Assembly: GCA_964519145.1 (NCBI GenBank)
Contig: CAZFHL010000011.1
Coordinates: 1-15,130 of the forward strand
Reading direction: 5' to 3'
Length of the DNA stretch: 15,130 nucleotides
From: CAZFHL01 sp964519145
GTDB taxonomy: Bacteria > Patescibacteriota > Minisyncoccia > Phycocordibacterales > WO2-35-19
Part shown: in pieces, positions 6,612 to 13,212 of the stretch
Layout: each line of letters starts with the position of its first letter
Numbering within the stretch: the stretch's first letter is position 1
The notes under the pieces: model-generated
What the model saw: only the letters and a program-made list of their open reading frames with translations
What the model was told of the DNA's origin: nothing
Database searches by the model: none
Translations under genes and position numbers: made by a program

Positions 6612-6639
6612 TTGTTTGTTTATAATATTTGTTTATAAT
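6612..6639 (+). promoter_or_regulatory. promoter of the SIMPL-domain gene
   Basis: TTGTTT (6612-6617) and TATAAT (6634-6639) are 16 bases apart. The expected start near 6646 would leave a leader of about 24 bases before ATG 6670, without a Shine-Dalgarno site. A second TATAAT at 6621-6626 overlaps the spacer. Confidence 0.5.
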
Positions 6640-6669
6640 ATAGGTAAATTATTAATTAAGTATAAAAAT

Positions 6670-7488
6670 ATGTTTGAACAATTTTTTCCAGCAGATGATG
6701 CAAAAAAGGTCTTAAAATGGGTTGGGGCAGTGCTTATTTTCTTATCTTTGTTTTTATTAGTAAGAGTTATTTCTGATATTAAAAGGTTATCAAATATAAG
6801 CAAAGAAGTTTATCCTCAATCTACAATTATGGTGATGGGTGAGGGTGAATCTTTCGCTATTCCAGATGTGGCTTCATTTAATTTCGGTGTATTAGAATCT
6901 AGTGAGTCTGTAGAAAGTGCTCAAACTATTTTAGATGAAAAAATAGCTAAAGCATTAGTCATTTTGAAAGAAGTTGGTATTGAAGATAGAGATATAAAAA
7001 CTACAAGTTATAATGTTTATCCAAAATACAATTGGAAACAAGCGCCTTGTCCTTATTACTCTGTCGTGCCTTGTGATACAGGAACAAACGAATTGATTGG
7101 TTATGATGTTAGTCAAAATATTACAGTTAAAGTTAGAGATACAAAAAAAGCAGGAGAGATTGTAAGCAAAATAGGGGCATTAAATGTTTCAAATATTAGT
7201 GGGCTTGAATTTACAGTAGATGAAAGAGAAAAATATGTATCTGAGGCAAGGGAAGAAGCAATAAAGAAAGCCAAAAAAGAAGCTAAAGAATTGGCAAAGC
7301 AATTAGGGGTAAAACTTGGCAAAATGATTTATTTCAACGAAACAGGAAATTATATGCCTTATGACATGTACGGTCATTCAGATGTTGGCGGTGGAGCAGA
7401 TATGATGCTTAAGAGAACAGAAGCTTCTTTGCCCCAAGGAGAAACAAAAATCACAGCGCAGGTCAATTTAACTTACGAGATAAAATAA
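6670..7488 (+). CDS. SIMPL-domain (DUF541) membrane-anchored protein
   Basis: The ATG at 6670 gives 272 residues; an in-frame TTG at 6616 lies within the promoter and is rejected as start. A single membrane helix at about 16-34 anchors a large extracytoplasmic domain. That domain begins with the typical TIMVMGEGE strand (52-60), followed by a region with LDEKIAKALVILKEVGIEDRDIKT (written in two parts in the family profile: a helix, then the DIKT strand), YDVSQNITVKVRD, and a Lys/Ala-rich helix (AREEAIKKAKKEAKELA) ending in GVKLGK. These are features of the SIMPL family, whose members are periplasmic, outer-membrane or surface proteins of poorly defined function. Two Cys in PCPYYSVVPCD may form a disulfide. 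It is followed six bases later by a 495-residue unknown gene in one operon. Confidence 0.9.
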   Translation: MFEQFFPADDAKKVLKWVGAVLIFLSLFLLVRVISDIKRLSNISKEVYPQSTIMVMGEGESFAIPDVASFNFGVLESSESVESAQTILDEKIAKALVILKEVGIEDRDIKTTSYNVYPKYNWKQAPCPYYSVVPCDTGTNELIGYDVSQNITVKVRDTKKAGEIVSKIGALNVSNISGLEFTVDEREKYVSEAREEAIKKAKKEAKELAKQLGVKLGKMIYFNETGNYMPYDMYGHSDVGGGADMMLKRTEASLPQGETKITAQVNLTYEIK

Positions 7489-7494
7489 AAATTT

Positions 7495-8982
7495 ATGGAA
7501 GGAGTAGATGTTCCAGAAGTTAGTGAGGAAATATTAAAAACCATAAGAGGAGATTTGTTGTTAGAGTTGGAAGATGGATATACTAGCCAAAGTAATAGTG
7601 CTGGTGTTACGCAAAAAGACCTAGAAGATTTAAACAATGGTTTACAAATTCGATTTACTAAACCATATAGAGAATTAATGATAAGACTTTGTGAAAACAG
7701 AGGATTATCGCGGTCACAAACAGACTATGTGATTTATAAGTTATTTATAATTGAAAATCCAAATGGTGCAGGTCCTAAAATACCAAATGAGGCTATTGTT
7801 ATGCCTGAAGATTTGGGATCTCTTTTGGATTGGATTAAGTCCCGTTTTGATGATTATAAGTTTCAATGGGGTTTACCTGAAGAACAAGAGTTTAGACTTA
7901 GACTTTACGATTCTAATTTGAGTATTGAAGATAATGTCGCTAAATTATTATCTGGTTTAGACAATCCAAGTAATGTACGAATTCATCCTATGTTGATAGA
8001 TAACACTATAATTTGGCTTGGGTCAGAAATAGCTAATATGATTGAATCATGGTTAAGGAAAATATTTAGAGAAAACCCTAATGCTATTATGTATCTACCA
8101 GAAGAATATCTTTGGTTAAAAAAATTGATATATCAAGATGATAGGTATTCGGAAGTATATGATCCAAATAAGTTTTTAAGAGAATATTATGGTAGTCATA
8201 TATATTCTCGCACTGGTGCGTTCATATTTAAATTTTGTAAAGGTATTCACAAGTCAGAAGAAGCTGTTGAAAAAATTAATGAGAGAAGGTCTGTCTGTTT
8301 ATTTCATCCATCTTTTATTTTAGCAGAAAGACCTTCTCATCCGTATACTGGACCATCACCATCACTCACTGATGATTCAGATATTCCTTTAGGGGGAACA
8401 AATGCGTATATGTATTTTAAAGAATATAAAGGGTTCTTAGAAGATGTTCGAGACGGTCTGATTACTAAAATAGATAAATCTTTTCCTTTAAGTAAAAAAG
8501 CTATTAAAGCTCAAGAGAAACTTGTTGAAAAAGATATGGCCTCAAAAGAAGTTTATGAAGCAAGAGACAGGTCTTTAGATGGCTTAGTTTTAAAGATGGT
8601 AAATAATTCCTATGGATATAATACAATGATAGTAAAAATTGAAAATGGTCAAGTTGTAAGTATGACAAATACTGGCAAATCAGCAAATACACCAGTCGAT
8701 ATTACACAAAATAGGTGGGAGAGAATAGTTTTTCAAGGTAAAAGAGTGTTTATTAAAAGTGGAGGTGGTAATATTTGCAGAGCTGTAGATTTGCCAGATA
8801 ATGGTCTTGTGCTCCTTGATCATAAAGGAAAAGATACATTGGAGGTTGCTAAATGTAAAGAACCGCCATATTTTTTTGGTCTAAGAAAAATAAAAGCTTT
8901 TGATTTAGAAAACAGTTTGAAAGATGATGCTGAAGATGCGGGTACACACAATCCATTTGCGGATTTATTGAAGAAAAAATAG
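7495..8982 (+). CDS. large soluble protein of unknown function
   Basis: This 495-residue protein has no signal peptide or membrane segment. I recognise no domain. Visible traits: an acidic N-terminus; a helical part (about 45-240) rich in Trp, Tyr and Arg (SLLDWIKSRFDDYKFQWG, MIESWLRKIFRENP); a central Pro-rich segment (RPSHPYTGPSPSLTDD, about 280-295); a Lys-rich helix (KKAIKAQEKLVEKDM); and a strand-rich C-terminal third (about 365-470), ending in the charged tail NPFADLLKKK. It starts six bases after the SIMPL gene and lacks a Shine-Dalgarno site, so it is probably the second gene of that operon. Codon use is host-like. Its job cannot be inferred beyond likely association with the SIMPL protein. 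Confidence 0.85.
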   Translation: MEGVDVPEVSEEILKTIRGDLLLELEDGYTSQSNSAGVTQKDLEDLNNGLQIRFTKPYRELMIRLCENRGLSRSQTDYVIYKLFIIENPNGAGPKIPNEAIVMPEDLGSLLDWIKSRFDDYKFQWGLPEEQEFRLRLYDSNLSIEDNVAKLLSGLDNPSNVRIHPMLIDNTIIWLGSEIANMIESWLRKIFRENPNAIMYLPEEYLWLKKLIYQDDRYSEVYDPNKFLREYYGSHIYSRTGAFIFKFCKGIHKSEEAVEKINERRSVCLFHPSFILAERPSHPYTGPSPSLTDDSDIPLGGTNAYMYFKEYKGFLEDVRDGLITKIDKSFPLSKKAIKAQEKLVEKDMASKEVYEARDRSLDGLVLKMVNNSYGYNTMIVKIENGQVVSMTNTGKSANTPVDITQNRWERIVFQGKRVFIKSGGGNICRAVDLPDNGLVLLDHKGKDTLEVAKCKEPPYFFGLRKIKAFDLENSLKDDAEDAGTHNPFADLLKKK

Positions 8983-8999
8983 TTAGACTCATATGTTAT

Positions 9000-9027
9000 T
9001 TGACAAGTTTTTTAAATTTGTTAAAAT
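9000..9027 (+). promoter_or_regulatory. strong promoter of the secE-nusG cluster
   Basis: A consensus TTGACA (9000-9005) and TAAAAT (9022-9027) are 16 bases apart. Transcription should begin near 9034, only about nine bases before the terminator-like hairpin at 9043-9065. A further TATAAT at 9084-9089 could serve as a second start nearer secE. Confidence 0.65.
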
Positions 9028-9042
9028 ATATGGTAATTAACG

Positions 9043-9065
9043 AAAAGCCCCTAAAGGGGTTTTTT
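9043..9065 (+). terminator. terminator-like hairpin upstream of secE
   Basis: AAAAGCCCC (9043-9051) pairs with GGGGTTTTT (9056-9064, one G-U pair) around TAAA, followed by T residues to 9065. It could end the operon that finishes at 8982, but it lies downstream of the TTGACA promoter, so it may instead attenuate secE-nusG transcription or cap its 5' end. Confidence 0.7.
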
Positions 9066-9114
9066 GATAGGAGCAAAAAGATGTATAATATTATTATTCT
9101 TTAAATTAAAAAAT

Positions 9115-9297
9115 ATGTCACTTGTAAATTATTTAAAAGAAACAAAAGCTGAGCTTGTAAATGTAAATTGGTTAAATAAAAAACAATCATTGATTTTTAC
9201 ATCTGTTATTATTTTGGTGTCTGTTTTGGTGGCTTTGTTTTTAGGCTTTTTTGATTTTATTTTTTCAAAATTATTAAATTTTATTATTAGCAATTAA
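9115..9297 (+). CDS. secE: preprotein translocase subunit SecE
   Basis: SecE stabilises SecY in the inner-membrane translocon. The protein has 60 residues: an amphipathic N-terminal helix (LVNYLKETKAELVNVNW) and a single membrane helix at about 28-52, the layout of short bacterial SecE. The usual Trp-Pro is Trp-Leu here (W19-L20). ATG 9115 is chosen because it gives this standard N-terminus; the longer frame beginning TTG at 9064 would start inside a terminator hairpin. nusG follows 19 bases later, the usual bacterial order. No Shine-Dalgarno site is visible. Confidence 0.92.
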   Translation: MSLVNYLKETKAELVNVNWLNKKQSLIFTSVIILVSVLVALFLGFFDFIFSKLLNFIISN

Positions 9298-9316
9298 TAT
9301 AAAACTCCATAAAAAT

Positions 9317-9862
9317 ATGAGTAAACAACAAATAGAAGAGGGTCGTAATTGGTATGCCATACACACCTATTCTGGTTATGAAAATGCAGTGATGAGAAAT
9401 TTAAAACAGCGTATAGAATCTTTAGGTATGGAAGACAGAATATTTAATGTATTAGTACCTACAGAAAAGAAAATAAAAATTAAAGCAAATAAGAGGGTGG
9501 AAGAAGAGGAAAAAATTTATCCAGGGTATGTTTTGGTAGATATGGTGGTTACAGATGATTCTTGGTATGTGGTGAGAAATACTCCTCGTGTGACAGGATT
9601 TGTTGGTTCTGGAGTTTTTCCTGTGCCACTTGATCCAAAAGAAGTAGAAAGTTTATTTAAGAGAATGAATAGTGATACTCCTAAACATAATATAGATTTG
9701 GCAATGGACGATGCTGTAAAAATAGTAGATGGACCATTTAAAGATCTTGAAGGTAAAGTGGGTGGAGTGGACGAATCTAGAGGAAAGATAAAGGTTTTGG
9801 TGCCTATGTTTGGTAGAGAAACACCAGTTGAACTAGACTTTCTACAAGTAAAGAAAATTTAA
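9317..9862 (+). CDS. nusG: transcription termination/antitermination protein NusG
   Basis: NusG binds RNA polymerase and links it to Rho or the ribosome. The 181-residue protein has an NGN domain (about 10-110) starting NWYAIHTYSGYENAV and including YPGYVLVDM and RVTGFVG, then a KOW domain (about 128-165) with VKIVDGPFKDLEGKV and KVLVPMFGRETPVEL. Length matches the E. coli protein (181). It follows secE by 19 bases and precedes rplK by 109 bases. No Shine-Dalgarno site is visible before the ATG. Confidence 0.97.
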   Translation: MSKQQIEEGRNWYAIHTYSGYENAVMRNLKQRIESLGMEDRIFNVLVPTEKKIKIKANKRVEEEEKIYPGYVLVDMVVTDDSWYVVRNTPRVTGFVGSGVFPVPLDPKEVESLFKRMNSDTPKHNIDLAMDDAVKIVDGPFKDLEGKVGGVDESRGKIKVLVPMFGRETPVELDFLQVKKI

Positions 9863-9873
9863 AAATATCAGCC

Positions 9874-9936
9874 TATTGAAAATATTTTAGTTTTGATGTA
9901 GACTGTGTTTTCTCGCGCTTCTCGGGAAATTCAATA
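9874..9936 (+). repeat. imperfect inverted repeat between nusG and rplK
   Basis: TATTGAA (9874-9880) pairs with TTCAATA (9930-9936). Inside, TTTCTCG (9909-9915) can pair with CGGGAAA (9923-9929) through one G-U pair. The inner sequence TCGCGCTTCTCGGG resembles the TCGCGCTCGCTAGG end of the structured repeat core, and the element also follows a gene directly in the same orientation. It may be a decayed member of that family, or a terminator of nusG. Confidence 0.35.
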
Positions 9937-9958
9937 AAATAAAGATTTACTTTAATTA

Positions 9959-9964
9959 GATAAT
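9959..9964 (+). promoter_or_regulatory. -10 box of rplK, leaderless
   Basis: GATAAT at 9959-9964 is followed by seven bases and the ATG at 9972. This repeats the spacing seen before the VTT-domain gene and glyA. No clear -35 box is present at 16-18 bases. Confidence 0.4.
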
Positions 9965-9971
9965 AAATAAT

Positions 9972-10394
9972 ATGGCTAAAAAAATAACAAAAAAAATAAA
10001 ATTAGTGATTGCTGCCGGTAAGGCAACTCCTGCTCCACCTGTTGGAACAGCTCTTGGTCCTGCTGGTATCAACATTGGTGAATTTGTAACCAAATTTAAT
10101 GAAGCTACAAGAGAAATGGCTGGCTCTCTCGTACCTGCTGAAATAAATGTTTATGAAGATAGGACTTTTGATTTTGTACTAAAAACTCCTCCTGCTTCAA
10201 ACCTTATAATGAAAGCTCTTGGTATTGAAAAAGGTTCTGGTAAAGCTCCAGCTCAAAAAGTAGGGTCTATAACAAGAAAACAACTTGAAGAAATTGCACA
10301 AAAAAAGATGGTTGATTTGAATGCAAATGATCTTGAAGCTGCTGTGAAAATCATCGCTGGTACTTGTCGCTCAATGGGGGTTGAAGTGCGTTAA
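9972..10394 (+). CDS. rplK: 50S ribosomal protein L11 (uL11)
   Basis: L11 forms the GTPase-associated stalk base of the large subunit with 23S rRNA. The protein is 140 residues, the usual size. The N-terminal domain has the Pro-rich KATPAPPVGTALGPAGINI (17-35), and the C-terminal RNA-binding domain has KTPPAS (71-76) and ends AGTCRSMGVEV. It follows nusG as in most bacteria, but no L1 gene follows; the next gene is dcd. A hairpin overlaps its stop codon and structured repeat copy 3 follows. Start choice fits the standard N-terminus and a -10 box seven bases upstream. Confidence 0.97.
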   Translation: MAKKITKKIKLVIAAGKATPAPPVGTALGPAGINIGEFVTKFNEATREMAGSLVPAEINVYEDRTFDFVLKTPPASNLIMKALGIEKGSGKAPAQKVGSITRKQLEEIAQKKMVDLNANDLEAAVKIIAGTCRSMGVEVR

Positions 10395-10407
10395 ATCATA
10401 CTTCAAC
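10380..10407 (+). other. stem-loop spanning the rplK stop codon
   Basis: GTTGAAGT (10380-10387) is perfectly complementary to ACTTCAAC (10400-10407), and the 12-base loop contains the TAA stop. A second small hairpin, TGTAAA / TTTACA (10432-10437, 10444-10449), follows. Confidence 0.45.
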
Positions 10408-10453
10408 CAACTGGAGGCTGACGATCTTATATGTAAAGTAAATTTTACAAAAA

Positions 10454-10572
10454 TTCAAAAAAATAAAATAGATTCTTTCGCTCGATACAGAAATTTTTTG
10501 CTAAAAATTTCTTTGTCCTCAGCTCTTCACGGCTTGCAGAATCTCGCTCAAGAACTATTTTATTTTTTTGAA
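10454..10572 (+). repeat. structured repeat element, divergent copy 3 (3' of rplK)
   Basis: An 18-pair perfect stem joins 10454-10471 to 10555-10572, extended by five pairs after one bulged A (TTCTT 10473-10477 with AAGAA 10550-10554). The core contains a perfect ten-pair hairpin, AGAAATTTTT, loop TGCT, AAAAATTTCT (10489-10512), matching the inner hairpin and loop of copies 1 and 2. AGCT and CTCGCT motifs occur in the same order as in the other cores. The outer arm again begins TTCAAAA and ends TTTTGAA. It lies 59 bases after the rplK stop in the same relative orientation. Confidence 0.65.
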
Positions 10573-10580
10573 AAAACTAC

Positions 10581-10617
10581 AAAACAAAAAAGACTTTTTA
10601 CAAGTCTTTTTTGTTTT
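10581..10617 (+). terminator. intrinsic terminator after rplK
   Basis: A perfect 16-pair stem joins 10581-10596 (AAAACAAAAAAGACTT) to 10602-10617 around TTTAC. The 3' arm is itself T-rich. It follows structured repeat copy 3 by eight bases and precedes dcd by 40. Confidence 0.75.
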
Positions 10618-10642
10618 CTTAAAATGATTAAACTTTAGAAAG

Positions 10643-10648
10643 AAAGGA
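10643..10648 (+). promoter_or_regulatory. Shine-Dalgarno site of dcd
   Basis: AAAGGA lies nine bases before ATG 10658 and sets the start. Most other host-like genes in the window lack such a site. Confidence 0.6.
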
Positions 10649-10657
10649 TCTTCAAAT

Positions 10658-11767
10658 ATGAAATATGGTGGCGCTTTACCAAGTCAATTAATCCAAGAGC
10701 TTATCTTAGGGAATTTTGTTATTAATTCAAATGAAGCAAATATCAGACCAAGCTCTCTCGACCCTTCTTTAACATTGCATGGTTATAGGGTGAACGGAGC
10801 TTTTCTTCCTTATTATGATGAAACTGTTTTTCAAGCTATAGAGAGGGTTGGAGGTATCCCTGTTAAAGGAGACAAAATCATTTTAGAGCGGGGCGTTTGT
10901 TATGCCTTTAGGCTAAATGAATCTATAAGAGAATTACCTGATGATGTTTATGCATATGCAAATTCAAAATCTTCAAGCGGACGTGTAGATCTGCATGTTC
11001 GTATGTTAGCAGATAAGGTTTCTCGATATGATGTTATACCAACAAATTATTCTGGACCACTTTGGCTACTTATTACACCAAAAACTTTTCCAGTAATTAT
11101 CTATTCAGGTTTGACTTTAAATCAGATAAGATTTTTTAATCAAGACACTCGTCTTGATGAACTTAGATTACAAACATCTTTTGAAATAAGCGGAGGTCTG
11201 TTGTTTGATAATTTGGGTAATAAAATTTTATTTAAAGAAATAAAGCATTCTGATAGAGATGGGTCACTGCTTTTATCTTTGGGACTTGATTTTGAAATTC
11301 CTGGATTTGAGGCTATTGAAAATGGTGAAGCAATTGATCTTTCTTTAAAAATGCATTATGAACCTAGATATTTTTTTAGACCAGTTTCTATATTTAATAA
11401 ATCCATTGCATTAAAAAGCAACACTTTTTATATTTTATCTACAAAGGAATTCGTTAGAGTACCACCAAGTCTTGCCTGTGAGATGAAACCTATGGATGAG
11501 AGAAGTGGTGATCTTAGATCACATTATGCTGGCTATATAGATGCAGGTTGGGGAGTTGGATTAAATAACGATGCGTGCGGTAGGCCACTTACTCTTGAAG
11601 TCCGTTCTTTTGATAATGGTTTATTGATCAGAGATGGCCAACCAATTGCCAAAGTTTGTTATGAAAAAATGATTATTGAACCAACAGAACATTACGATCA
11701 AATGAATCCAACTTATGGAACACAAATTGGTCCAAAGCTCGGTAAGTATTTCAAAGAATGGAGATAA
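10658..11767 (+). CDS. dcd: two-domain 2'-deoxycytidine 5'-triphosphate deaminase
   Basis: This enzyme should deaminate dCTP to dUTP, feeding dUMP and dTMP synthesis. At 369 residues it is about twice the size of E. coli Dcd (193) and matches the long DCD family, made of two dUTPase-fold halves. The first half has IRPSSLDPSL (29-38) and the Ser/Arg motif SKSSSGRVDLH (103-113). The second has YIDAGW (293-298) and TLEVRS (312-317), where Glu314 aligns with the catalytic Glu of Dcd. The halves thus seem to contribute different active-site parts. A Shine-Dalgarno site and its own upstream terminator mark it as a separate unit. It converges on the ThyX-like gene, sharing one terminator. Confidence 0.88.
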   Translation: MKYGGALPSQLIQELILGNFVINSNEANIRPSSLDPSLTLHGYRVNGAFLPYYDETVFQAIERVGGIPVKGDKIILERGVCYAFRLNESIRELPDDVYAYANSKSSSGRVDLHVRMLADKVSRYDVIPTNYSGPLWLLITPKTFPVIIYSGLTLNQIRFFNQDTRLDELRLQTSFEISGGLLFDNLGNKILFKEIKHSDRDGSLLLSLGLDFEIPGFEAIENGEAIDLSLKMHYEPRYFFRPVSIFNKSIALKSNTFYILSTKEFVRVPPSLACEMKPMDERSGDLRSHYAGYIDAGWGVGLNNDACGRPLTLEVRSFDNGLLIRDGQPIAKVCYEKMIIEPTEHYDQMNPTYGTQIGPKLGKYFKEWR

Positions 11768-11774
11768 AAAATTG

Positions 11775-11803
11775 CCCCGCAGTGGTCGTAGACCACTGCG
11801 GGG
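11775..11803. terminator. bidirectional terminator between dcd and the ThyX-like gene
   Basis: CCCCGCAGTGGTC (11775-11787) pairs perfectly with GACCACTGCGGGG (11791-11803) around a GTA loop. An A-rich run precedes and a T-rich run follows, so it can work on both strands. The stem is far richer in GC than its surroundings. Confidence 0.85.
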
Positions 11804-11810
11804 ACTTTTA

Positions 11811-13115
11811 TTATTCTTTTTTTACGATGTCATGTCGACCGCGAGCGGTAGTCCATTCATCTGCTCCCATATCACAGTGTATCTGCATAAAAGGTATAAT
11901 TTCTTTCAAAGATTTTCCCATTTTTTGAGCTATGTTGCGTAATGTTGGATGAACTGTTTGTCCTGAACGAAGTTCTGCTATATATAAAGCAGATGGTAGT
12001 CCAGCAGTTAATTCACAAGCAACATTAAAGCCCATGGCAATATAATATTGGCGAATATATATATCTTGAATTTTATCGACAGCTTCTTGTTGGACTTTTA
12101 TTGTTTTTAGCACCATATCAACCAAATTATCTGGAAGTTGGTCAATGTACCAATTATTGAACCCATGATAAGTGGTAAGTAAAGGCATTATTTGAGTACA
12201 ACTCCTATGCCTTTGAATATCACGAAAAGATCCAAAATCTAAAAGAAAACGAAATTGAATTTGACCATAACGATTGAACCAGTCTGGCAATTCTGTTTTT
12301 GGTGGACGATCTAATAATAACCTAACCATTTTTTCATCAATCTTTATATTGGTATGTGAATATGAAAATTCTGTCGATAATTTTAAATTTTCATAAACAT
12401 ACTTTGAACACATTTCCATATAGTCATATTGTTCTTTTGTTGTTTTAAATGAAAAACTACTAGGATATCTATCAGAAAGATTAGATAATATTTCTTTAGC
12501 TGTACCCCTTACTTCTTGAAGTGGGTGGAATGATAAATCTCTTAAATGATCCCATGCTTGTCTTAAATTTGTATGCCAACCAACAAAAGTAAGACATCCT
12601 GCCGGTAAAAATCCTCTAGCAATATCAAAAGCTTTTGCTTTAATGGCTTTTTGATATATGCTTGGTTTGTCTTCAGCAAGCATTGGATATTTTTCTGTCA
12701 AATAAGGCACTAATATTTGGAGGGTATTTGCATAAAGTTCCATCCAAATGGCTTGGATCCGTTCCCCCTCAGGTGTGTTTAATGGATTTAAAACACCCAC
12801 TTCCATCATATCTAAATATCGTGTACTGGCTTCTTGTCCGTTATACAACGGGTTTTGTTGTATGGCTTTTGCATTTAACATACTAACTAGCTCTGCACAA
12901 ATAGTGGTAGAACCACAATCACCAATTGATTTGTGTCCATATCCAACATAATAAGTTGCCATAAATCTTTCTGGTCCAACTTGTTTAACTTTGTCTAAAT
13001 GAACAGTGATTGATTGTGGATCACGCGAATACATAGCTAAAGCCATCGCGGCTGCTTCTGGTGGCAATTCATCAAATAAGATTATTTTCTGGTTAGGTAC
13101 ACCTATTATTTTCAT
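11811..13115 (-). CDS. thyX: ThyX-like flavin-dependent thymidylate synthase, two-module form
   Basis: ThyX methylates dUMP to dTMP using methylene-THF, FAD and NADPH. This 434-residue protein is about twice the usual length and reads as two ThyX-like modules. Module 1 has GYGHKSIGD (58-66), EASTRY (95-100), and ARGFLP (167-172) with NLR (183-185), as in canonical ThyX. Module 2 has RHR (302-304), ELRS (381-384) and HPTLRNIA. The classical RHR-x7-S motif appears split: module 1 keeps the Ser but has QNP in place of RHR, and module 2 keeps RHR but lacks the Ser. Activity is therefore likely but not certain. AAGGAG (13130 to 13125) lies nine bases before the ATG. It is divergent from tmk. Confidence 0.75.
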   Translation of the reverse strand: MKIIGVPNQKIILFDELPPEAAAMALAMYSRDPQSITVHLDKVKQVGPERFMATYYVGYGHKSIGDCGSTTICAELVSMLNAKAIQQNPLYNGQEASTRYLDMMEVGVLNPLNTPEGERIQAIWMELYANTLQILVPYLTEKYPMLAEDKPSIYQKAIKAKAFDIARGFLPAGCLTFVGWHTNLRQAWDHLRDLSFHPLQEVRGTAKEILSNLSDRYPSSFSFKTTKEQYDYMEMCSKYVYENLKLSTEFSYSHTNIKIDEKMVRLLLDRPPKTELPDWFNRYGQIQFRFLLDFGSFRDIQRHRSCTQIMPLLTTYHGFNNWYIDQLPDNLVDMVLKTIKVQQEAVDKIQDIYIRQYYIAMGFNVACELTAGLPSALYIAELRSGQTVHPTLRNIAQKMGKSLKEIIPFMQIHCDMGADEWTTARGRHDIVKKE

Positions 13116-13138
13116 TGTTAAAAACTCCTTCTCTATTT

Positions 13139-13166
13139 TTTATACTCTTTTATATATTTATGTCAA
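13139..13166 (-). promoter_or_regulatory. promoter of the ThyX-like gene
   Basis: On the minus strand a consensus TTGACA (13166 to 13161) and TATAAA (13144 to 13139) are 16 bases apart. The expected leader of about 17 bases contains the AAGGAG ribosome binding site. Confidence 0.65.
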
Positions 13167-13168
13167 TC

Positions 13169-13197
13169 TTGTTTTTGTTTATATCAATTTATATTAT
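13169..13197 (+). promoter_or_regulatory. promoter of tmk
   Basis: TTGTTT (13169-13174) and TATTAT (13192-13197) are 17 bases apart. The -35 box sits back-to-back with that of the divergent ThyX-like gene, two bases away, so the two promoters probably compete or are co-regulated. Confidence 0.45.
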
Positions 13198-13212
13198 TTA
13201 CTTAGAGGTGTT

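Noticed and set aside
6616..6669. Extended start of the SIMPL gene at TTG 6616
   Set aside because: It falls inside the -35/-10 region; ATG 6670 places the membrane helix at the expected N-terminal position.
9064..9114. Extended secE start at TTG 9064
   Set aside because: It lies in the T-run of the hairpin and adds residues with no SecE similarity; ATG 9115 gives the family-standard N-terminus.
10381..10638. 85-codon open frame overlapping the end of rplK
   Set aside because: It runs through the stop-codon hairpin, both arms of structured repeat copy 3 and the terminator stem; its composition follows those inverted repeats rather than protein.
12662..12951. Plus-strand open frames within the ThyX-like gene
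   Set aside because: They are antisense shadows of a gene with clear family motifs, its own promoter and a ribosome binding site.
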